Below, one piece after another: positions 56,340 through 64,000 of a stretch of 64,000 nucleotides of DNA. A program made the position numbers and the translations under genes. Source of the stretch: Siphonodentalium dalli (Eukaryota; Mollusca; Scaphopoda; Gadilida; Siphonodentaliidae); contig CP136065.1 in the NCBI GenBank assembly GCA_032622095.1, positions 55,359,949-55,423,948 of the forward strand, in the 5' to 3' direction. The notes below the pieces were generated by a model. That model was not told where the DNA came from. It made no database searches and worked only from the letters and a program-made list of their open reading frames with translations. Each line of letters starts with the position of its first letter. The first letter of the stretch is position 1.

Positions 56340-56855
56340 GACAGACTAAAATCAACAATTAAATATGAAAATAGAGGTGTGACTGTCCCAATGGGACTAA
56401 GGATACCCCCGTGTTTTTAAAATGCTAAGATGTGTCAATATCAGTAAACATTAAGTTAAAATAATAACAGATTCCCATTGAAGGTGCACAACCCTAATCC
56501 CCAAACTCTATAATCCTAAACCTATTGACCGAAAAATGTAGGAATGAAAGCTCGGTCAAAATTATGCATGTTGCGAAAATGTTCTAAGTCGAAAAGGGGA
56601 ATAACTCCACATAAAAAGTCGGACAGATGTCACAATAGCAGGTTCGCAGGTTCGCATGGTAATAAATATATGTGCCAAGTTTCAAAAACATTGACCTAAA
56701 TACTATCCCCGTATTCATTAAAAATTCAATTTCCCGCTAAAGCATTGTCAAGATTCCTTATTTTGGTGACTCCTTCGACAATAAATATCGGGATTATTTT
56801 CAGAAATTCGACATGAACATGAATAACTTTTGGTACACTTCTGATATTTAGATTT
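56340..56855. other. Unannotated DNA
   Basis: No gene. Phrases such as GTGCCAAGTTTCAAAAACATTGACC suggest an old dispersed repeat. Confidence 0.4.
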
Positions 56856-56859
56856 TCTA

Positions 56860-57070
56860 ACAATTAATTAGTGTGGAAATTGTTGTTTTTAGACCAACAT
56901 ATGTTCCAACTTTAGGTCTGAAATGGCCATCAGTTCGAAATATACCCCTCTTATGGGAGGTGTCAGGTTCGAAATTTCCAACATTTGGACAGCGGCTTGA
57001 GGCCAGTCTATATGCTTTGTCATTTTCAGGTTCAGATAAAAACAAATCTTTCACACATGGTTGAACCATG
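56860..57070 (+). repeat. Degenerate unit of the 4353-5350 TIR element family
   Basis: AAATGGCCATCAGTT, AGGTTCGAAATTTCCAACA, GCTTGAGGCCAGTCT-ATGCT and TTTCACACATGGTTGAACCATG follow the same order as one internal unit of the 998 bp element, including a decayed palindrome around CCATGG. Frames on both strands here are a by-product. Confidence 0.7.
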
Positions 57071-57206
57071 ATGATACATCAACGTAGGAACGTCAACTAT
57101 GACGACAGACGTTCTTGTTGTCAGGTAATGGGGTCAACGAGTGAAAATAACGTCAAAAGTGGACTGACTGCGTCCACCCACTACTGTCGTTATATTTCCA
57201 ATAGTT

Positions 57207-57580
57207 CAGGGCCGGGACCTCGAGCCTCTAAACCAACTCGTTTTGTGTTTAAAATTGGATTGAAACAGAAATAAGCGACTGTCTGAGAGAAGAAACTTGT
57301 TCATGAGCTGTATAAAATCACAGTGCACAAGTAGAAATCAATATTTTATTGAAACTAACTTTTCTGTAGAAAATTAGACGAAAAATAAGTAATTTACATA
57401 TATTTCGTCTAATTTTATACATAAAAGTTAGTTTCAATAAAATAGTAATTTCTACTTGTGCACTGTGATTTTATACAGCTCATGAACAAGTTTATTCTCT
57501 CAGACATTCGCTTATTTCTGTTTCAATCCAATTTTAAACACAAAACGCTTTTGTTTAGAGGCTCGATGTTCCCGGCCCTG
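57207..57580. mobile_element. 374 bp foldback element, ~180 bp arms
   Basis: The whole element is an inverted repeat: CAGGGCCGGGAC...CGAGCCTC at the left tip and GAGGCTCG...CCCGGCCCTG at the right. Arms pair through GAAACAGAAATAAGCG, CATGAGCTGTATAAAATCAC and AACTAACTTTTCTGTA-type blocks to a centre near 57395. TAGTT flanks both sides (57202-57206, 57581-57585). The CAGGG tip recalls hAT, but a 5 bp duplication is short for that superfamily. Confidence 0.85.
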
Positions 57581-57585
57581 TAGTT

Positions 57586-58211
57586 GGTCACACATAATTG
57601 TACACTAGTAATGTAGCCACCATCGATATGTTGCAATAGCTAACTGACAATATATCCCTATTTGCTACAGAGATAATGATGACCCACTTAAATGTGTCAA
57701 ACATGTACTGCAAGCTACGTCCAATGACAACGTGTAAATCTTTCTCCACATAACTAACGGAGAAATATTCGAGCAGTTGAGTAGAGTTGATAGTAATCAT
57801 ACTCAAGCAACTTATTATCAACAAAATATTGTATAGCACGACATAAAACGTTATAAAGATATATACATACAGGGACCCGAATGTTAACTTTGTTACGGGT
57901 CAGACGCATGTTTTGCCAAAATTTCCTGGTATTTCAAAATGGATTTTCTCAAAATCTGTTAGGAATATTTTTGTGAAATCTTGTACAAGCGATTAATGTG
58001 ACACAATATTTAAGAACCATCGACCAATTGGATATTATAATTTAAGAACCATCAACCAATTGGATATGATAACCTCATTTACATTACTTTTATGAAAACT
58101 ATCTAAAATTTCACTGTTTTCAGGTAGTTCATATATCCATCATATCATATATCAAGATCATGAGAGGAGACTTCATTATTCTTTATTTGTGAAATTTAAT
58201 GATTATTTTCA
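57586..58211. other. Unannotated AT-rich DNA
   Basis: A short direct repeat (TTTAAGAACCATC-ACCAATTGGATAT) occurs at 58010 and 58041. Otherwise nothing recognised. Confidence 0.4.
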
Positions 58212-58215
58212 TTAA

Positions 58216-58709
58216 AGGTATGGTTGGCCTTGGCGGTGGGTATCCTGTGAAAATATTTCCACCCGTCAAAAACCGCCACAAACAGAAAGAACATCAAAAT
58301 GTAGATAGACTTTGTCCGTATACAAATAAGAAATATCGCATAAACAGTATGTTATGGTCATTTGTTTGACCATTGTTATGTAAATAAAAGCATAAAAAGT
58401 TACTTTTCTGGTGTTTGTTTATATTATGATGGTAAACATAAAGAGCGTTCTTTGTTGGTGAATACCTGATATGGAACTAATAAAGAGCGTTTATGCCATT
58501 TGTGTGTGATTAGCCAGTAGCATTGTGCTGTCTTCTATAACACAATCAGTCTCTTGCTTAGGTAAAATATAGTAGTTCTTTATGATAACATGCTGTTTAC
58601 GCGATGGTCATGGTATATATGAACGGAACTGTATGCGTTTTAATGTTTTTCTGTTTACGGTGTTTGGAACAAATATGAATATTTTCGACAATTAAGGCCG
58701 CACGTGCCT
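58216..58709 (+). mobile_element. TTAA-flanked MITE, copy 5
   Basis: 494 bp copy flanked by TTAA (58212-58215, 58710-58713), intact termini, with AGGTATGG instead of AGGTACGG at its 5' tip. Confidence 0.9.
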
Positions 58710-58713
58710 TTAA

Positions 58714-59363
58714 GAAAGGCAACTACCATTAATTAATTTTCTATATTTGAGGATTTTCATGCCATGCATGTTGATCCATGAGCAATTGGGCTGAGATGAG
58801 TTGTGGTTCATGGGTTCATAACCAAGTTAAAGCTGACAACCATATCTCTTAACGCTGTGGCCTAATTCCTGTTGATTTTTCCTGCTTGAGTGGACCACAC
58901 TGCATATCAACATTTATTTTCATTGGGCTGGAATTTTTGTGACTGCTTTATTCTTCATTGTAATGTTTGGTGTTATATTATGCAATTAAAAATCTAACTC
59001 AACATTATGATATAAATGAAGCCTCCTCTCATAAAGCCAAGACAATAAGCTGTTTGGTTATTGGAGTTTTGTGTTAAATTATTAATTATTCTAGCAGTTC
59101 TTGGTACCGATAGGGGCAAACCATAAAATATAATTGTATTAAAATCCATTGTTTTTGTTGTTTCTTAATAATTGCTCAGATTCTATATTCAATGAAGATG
59201 ATATGTGAAATTCAAGTTTTTTTTGCCAAATAGATCCAGAGAAATTGTTGAAAATCTCTTGCCATTTTTGGTGGATTTATGTAAAACGTGCCTCTCACAC
59301 TTTGCACCATCTGTACATCATCCACATATAATATGTTATCATGTGTGTTTCTTACATAATGTA
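58714..59363. other. Unannotated DNA left of the family 3 Helitron
   Basis: Nothing recognised. Confidence 0.4.
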
Positions 59364-61491
59364 CTAGAAGGGTTACCCGGCGTTCGCCAGGTTAAAGCGA
59401 TGCGAAACGCTCTGCTGTGAACATTTAGTGGGAATAGAGAATACTAGTCTATTTCTCGCCATATATGAAGTGTTACACATATTCTCATAAATTGTATATC
59501 CTAATACACAAAAGTAATTATTATGCATCGATTATAAGTAGTGGATCACCTTTTTTAAGAGATTGTCATTTTTGTTTATGTACGGCTTCAGGTGTTAACA
59601 GTTTAAATCGTGCAATCGACGTGGTTGGAAATGACGTTTGTTTTTGTTTTATATTTTTGTATTGTTATCAAAACATGAATTCCATGAACACATTAATTCG
59701 CAAACATAAAAGACGACAATTTGGTTTTACTTTGATATGTATGAATCAATCTAGTGGGTTAGACTAAGATTTTGAGGACATTTGGTTATCATATCCATGG
59801 AGATACAAATGTTTTAAAGAAATGACCACGTGCTCATCTGTTCGCGGTGCTATACTGACTAATTATTCTCAGTTTAAAAGAAATGTTGCTATATATCAGC
59901 CACATGTGCCCGACTCAGAACGAGATGTTAAGTTGTATCGGGCAGATGTACTCTTGTCAGATGCCAGTATTGTGTGATTCTGAAAAGTCATACTACTGTG
60001 TTTTATTTTATCTCAGAAGAAACTATATTTGACTGCACACTGTAACCACAATTTTTTAACAGGCCGTCTGTACATTTCTATCTCTCTTCATTTCTCAAAT
60101 GTGGCATCTTTAACCTACATGCATGATTTGATTTCTCGTATAATTGGAGAAAAGCGTGTTCGAATTTGGTGGAAATTAGTGCTAAACATAGTTGTATCAG
60201 CTTTGGTGCCTCAACTCTCCCAATTATGACTCGAATAGTGCCACTTTTGGCATATTTAAACCACGCCTATTATATTCCTGATAGCATGGATGTGATTATA
60301 TATCAGTTAGTTGATAATCGGCAACTAAACAAATTCTTATTAAATTTAATGCCCCCATCACTCACCCAAACGGCACCAATTTGGCGTCTTTAAATCACAC
60401 GGTTAGATTCCTCGTATCATGGTGAAGAATATGTATCGGCGCTAAAAATTAGTTTTATCAAGCTTTGTGCCCGTCTCCGGCTACGTGCACCCTGACTCGA
60501 AAGGCGCCATGCCATATCATGGAGATGATTATGTATAAATTTGGTGGAAATCTGTGACATAAATATTTCATAATGTTTGCTGCCCCTCTCCATTCTCTGT
60601 CATTGACACCAACACATGCCTACAGACATTCGCAAATATAGGCACCAAACCAAATATGGCATATTTAACCCACCCAATTTGATTCCTCATATCGTTGGAG
60701 AAGAACATGTATTAATTTTGTGGAAATTGGCGCTAAACATATATATTTAAAGAATTGGGCTTGGCACCACACGACAGTGGGCGGAATTAAATACAATGTT
60801 AATACCATTTAAAAACGATCAGAACTTATTTTCTTTATCCCGAATAACATAGATCAATAAGGCTAATATAGATTTTATTTTAGTGGCACGGTTCCAGCCA
60901 ACCGGATTTGATACATTTCAGTGTAGTTAGCTTAAATGATTCTAGCCATCTTTCTTACGCTAATGGGTGGAACCTTGTGGGAAAAGTAAGAAGGACACTT
61001 GTATTGGTTGGTCCGGCCCAGACACACTATATCCAGAAACAAATACCATTGATTTGGATGAGTGCCACTATGTTGACGCGATGGATGTTTTTTTCAAATT
61101 TGTTCAAGTTTGAACATGAGTAGCTGGTGGTGCTTTACTCGATAACCGGTTATAATTGACAAAGTATGAATGACTACATCTGGGATTCTAATCGTTAGTT
61201 GGACAGCTCTACTTGTTCAAGAAAGAGCTAACGTGATGACATAGGTGTACATACAAGTGCTTTGGTTTGCATTCGTTATTATTCAGATCGATACGTTGCC
61301 CAATATGTCCGAGTCGGAGTACACTTGTGTCAGAAAGCTTTATGTCGGGCCACTCTACGACTTCTCACTGTACTGCTTAAATAACCGAAGCACGTGACTG
61401 ATATAAGACAATAAACATTCAAACGCACACTCAATAACATACATAAACGCAGGAGTGTTGATCTTATATATGTTACAGTCAATATGTCAAA

Positions 61492-61577
61492 TCAGTCATT
61501 TGGCCAAATGCCTAAAATTTCAGTCATTTGTCCAGATGACTGAAATTGACCACCAGTCATTTGGCCAAATGACTGAA
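61492..61577. repeat. CAGTCATTTGGCCAAATGACTG palindrome pair
   Basis: CAGTCATTTGGCCAAATG occurs at 61492 and, complete with GACTG, at 61554, with CAGTCATTTG-TCCA-GATGACTG between. These are three nested palindromes within 90 bp, inside the family 3 Helitron region. Confidence 0.8.
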
Positions 61578-61917
61578 GAGTATTTATGGGTATTTTTAAA
61601 TAACTGAACGATATTTCATATTTATTTGTGTTTATTATAACAAAAATGAACAATCAAAATATGCAACACAAAATTTATAACACGCTTATGTATACACATA
61701 ACGTTGGCACATTATAGAGGGGACATAACCGGGATCGTGATTTCCTATACCACATTACCAACGTCTGAGACTGAAACCAAGACGTTGACGTCAACGCATC
61801 ATGTGGTCCCGTCAACGCTTCAATGTCCTATGCATTCATTCAACTTGAAAAGGCCACAAGAATGGCCGGAGGCTCGGGGTATTAAACTATAAACAAGTCT
61901 AAGGGGCTTGTTACATG

Positions 61918-62012
61918 GGCCGGGACAACTCGGCTAGCCGGGATAACTCGGTTTGCCGGGTGCCTCGGCATATGTGTTTTCTCACTAAAATACAATAGCC
62001 GAGCCAACTCGG
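61918..62012. repeat. CCGGG/CTCGG imperfect inverted repeat
   Basis: GGCCGGGACAACTCGGCTAG and GATAACTCGGTTTGCCGGG face GCCGAGCCAACTCGGCAACC. It is a short GC-rich foldback of unknown family. Confidence 0.5.
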
Positions 62013-63300
62013 CAACCCGAGATGACTATATATTACTTTAGTGGATATCGGCGACTAAAGCATTCTTATATGTTAGTGCATGCTCCTCCTCTCCCCGTCC
62101 CTGACCCAAAGTGCACCAACTGTGGCATCTTTAACCCACATGATTTGATTTCGTGTATCATCGGAGTATGCCAAATATATTGCATCTGCTTTTGTGCCCC
62201 ACCTCTCCCCATTTGTGACTCGAACGGTGCCACTTTTGGCACGTTTAAACCACGTCCACTATATCACTGATATCATGGAGGGATTATGTATCAATTAGGT
62301 GATAATCGGTAGCTAAATAAATTCTTATCAAATTTAATGCCCCCAATCCCTCACCCAAACGGCACCAATTTGGCATCTTTAAATCACACGATTATATAGA
62401 ATCCTCGTATCACGGAGAAGAATAAGTATCAATTTGGTGGAAACCTGCGCTAAAATTAGTTCTATCAATGTTGGTGGCCATCTACCGCTACGTACACCCT
62501 GACTCAAACGACGCCATATCATGAAGATGATTATGTATAAATTTGGTGGAAATCTGCGACAAAAATATTTCATCATTTTTGCTGCCCCTGTCCATGTTCT
62601 GCCCTTGACACCAACACAGACAGGCAGGCATTTGCAAATATAGGCACCATATGTGGCATCTATAACACACACGAATTGATTCCTCGTATCTTTGGAGAAG
62701 AACGTGTATTAATTTTGTGGACATTTGATGACCATCCCCTCCCTATCCCAGGAGTATCCCTGCCTCAAGCGGCGCCACTTTTAACATCTTTGAACTGCAC
62801 AATTAGACTCATTTTGAAGATGAATATATATAACATTGGTGGGAATCGGTGGATAAACTAATTGGTCCCCGTCTCTCACCCAAACGGCACCAATTTGGCG
62901 TCTTCAAATCGCACGATTATATTTCTTTATCATAGAGAAGAATGTGTATCAATTTGGTGGAAATAGGCGCTAAAAATATTTTATCAATTTGGATATCCCT
63001 CCTCCCTTTCGTGCACCCTGACTCGAGCTGCGCCTCTTTTAACTTATATAAAACACACGAACATAGTCCTCATATCGTGGATATGATTAAATGTATAAGT
63101 TTGGAGGAAATCGGCGACAAATTATTTTGCTGCCCCCTTTCTGCCCCTGACAAGAACAGCATCACTTTACAAAATTCGAACCGCACCATTATCGTCGTTG
63201 TAAACAGTTACCCCTGTTATTCCCCTTTGGTGTAATCTAGATGGTACCACGTGAATTTCTATAGAACACAGACAGATAGACAGACATTTGCAAATATAGA

Positions 63301-64000
63301 TATATATACATTTATACTTTGGGACAATTAAATGTGTTTAATGTAATGTAACAAAAAAGAATTTGATTGGTTATAATTTCAACATATTAGAAAAAATTAT
63401 CATAAATCTCATTGTTGTAAACATTCACAATTTCCGTTAGACCAGCATCACAAATTGTATTGGCAGATTTTACCCACGTAGAAACGATAATAGAAATTCA
63501 AGGCCGCCCAAGTGACTTGGATGTAAACAAAATGAAAGTGACGTAGAAGGAAAGGGAACAATTAGCTGCGGACACACGTACCACAGTAACGATGGCATAG
63601 TACGTAGGTGTGACATCTTATTATGGTGGAGTTTGGTGACAATTGATCGTCATAATTACTATGCCATAGCCAGCCATGTCGCCCGCTGTGTGTTCGCACA
63701 ATGAGTCTAATGGATCAATTAACCCATTGCGACTCACCAAGGTTAAGCTATTCCCATTACCTATAGCTATATTGTAATCTTGTCTACGATATATATAGAT
63801 GTCGATCGTTCAGATGATTGTGTTTTACCCTGGCGACCCCCCATTCACTCACACGTACGTAGTCCGTTTTATTGGTATGAACTAAATGCATGTTTATCTA
63901 GTAATATATACTTATACATTAATTTAATACGTATTAAGACAGGTCCTCAATTGCCTTTTTTTTATTTTGCGATGTTTAGTTGTACGCATAATTCCTCTAT
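63301..64000. other. Unannotated DNA at the right edge
   Basis: No coding exon or structured repeat recognised. Confidence 0.4.

Larger units (their letters stand above)
59364..63300 (-). mobile_element. Helitron-like element or array, family 3
   Basis: The minus-strand 3' end has an 8 bp stem (ACCTGGCG-AA-CGCCGGGT), then AACCCTT and CTAG followed by host T at 59363. A matching 5' end, TCTATATTTGCAAATGTCTG after host A, lies at 63300. The interior is made of diverged units with GGTGGAAATCGGCGCTAAA, CCCCTCTCC, GACTCGAACGGCGCCAC and GATTCCTCGTATCATGG-AGAAG. A ~640 bp stretch at 60080-60740 recurs in the same order at 62105-62725, each with an internal copy of the 5' motif (near 60643 and 62640). 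It could be one element with internal repeats or an array whose inner junctions have decayed. No Rep/helicase. Confidence 0.55.

Noticed and set aside
56857-57069. Overlapping frames on both strands
   Set aside because: They coincide with a degenerate unit of the 998 bp TIR element family.

Overview
The window looks like a gene-poor, repeat-rich stretch of an AT-rich animal nuclear genome, most likely a mollusc and possibly a bivalve. The evidence is spliced coding exons with GT-AG borders and AATAAA-type signals, several non-LTR retrotransposon (LINE) remnants, tRNA-derived SINEs, Helitron-type ends, many foldback elements, and tandem repeats that end in a GGTGAGCTAAAA-type motif I associate with mollusc genomes. 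There is no bacterial-style gene packing and no operon. The taxon is an inference.

Host-type coding sequence is sparse and mostly on the minus strand. Four exons encode halves of C-type lectin domains (CTLDs). Exons at 12775-12955 and 286-560 are phase-compatible and would form one domain across a 12.2 kb intron. Exons at 54152-54323 and 52941-53191 form a second domain across a 1 kb intron. In both pairs the first half is phase 1 in and phase 2 out, and the second half phase 2 in and phase 1 out, so each pair is a symmetric 1-1 module. A small cysteine-bearing terminal exon (13102-13290) and two unrecognised exon-like frames (27185-27412, 43561-43827) are weaker candidates. A frame open for more than 480 codons at 6694-8145 has a Gag-like stretch and a long acidic region.

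Layout: 0-6 kb holds a CTLD exon, a SINE-like repeat, a 1 kb foldback, and a LINE ORF1 relic split by a 998 bp terminal-inverted-repeat (TIR) element with a 6 bp target duplication. 6-14 kb holds the orphan frame, LINE fragments, a GC-rich palindromic block and a CTLD exon. 14-18.4 kb is tandem and dispersed repeats. 18.4-25.2 kb contains two minus-strand LINEs, each interrupted by a nearly identical ~495 bp TTAA-flanked MITE (miniature inverted-repeat transposable element), and a third MITE inside a (CAT)n microsatellite. 25-39 kb is mostly unannotated DNA with SINE, tandem and foldback repeats. 39.4-43.2 kb is Helitron-like: one family carrying a SINE, then three head-to-tail copies of another with exact CTAG|TC junctions. 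44-51 kb is tandem repeats plus two TIR elements. 51-58.7 kb has the second CTLD gene, two more MITE copies, a hAT-like element and several hairpins. 59.4-63.3 kb is a third Helitron-like family made of diverged repeats.

The dominant biology is layered transposition: nested insertions with readable target-site duplications give a relative chronology. I found no clearly new functional gene system. The most distinctive items are the tandem Helitron array, the paired MITE insertions in two LINEs, and the orphan Gag-like frame.
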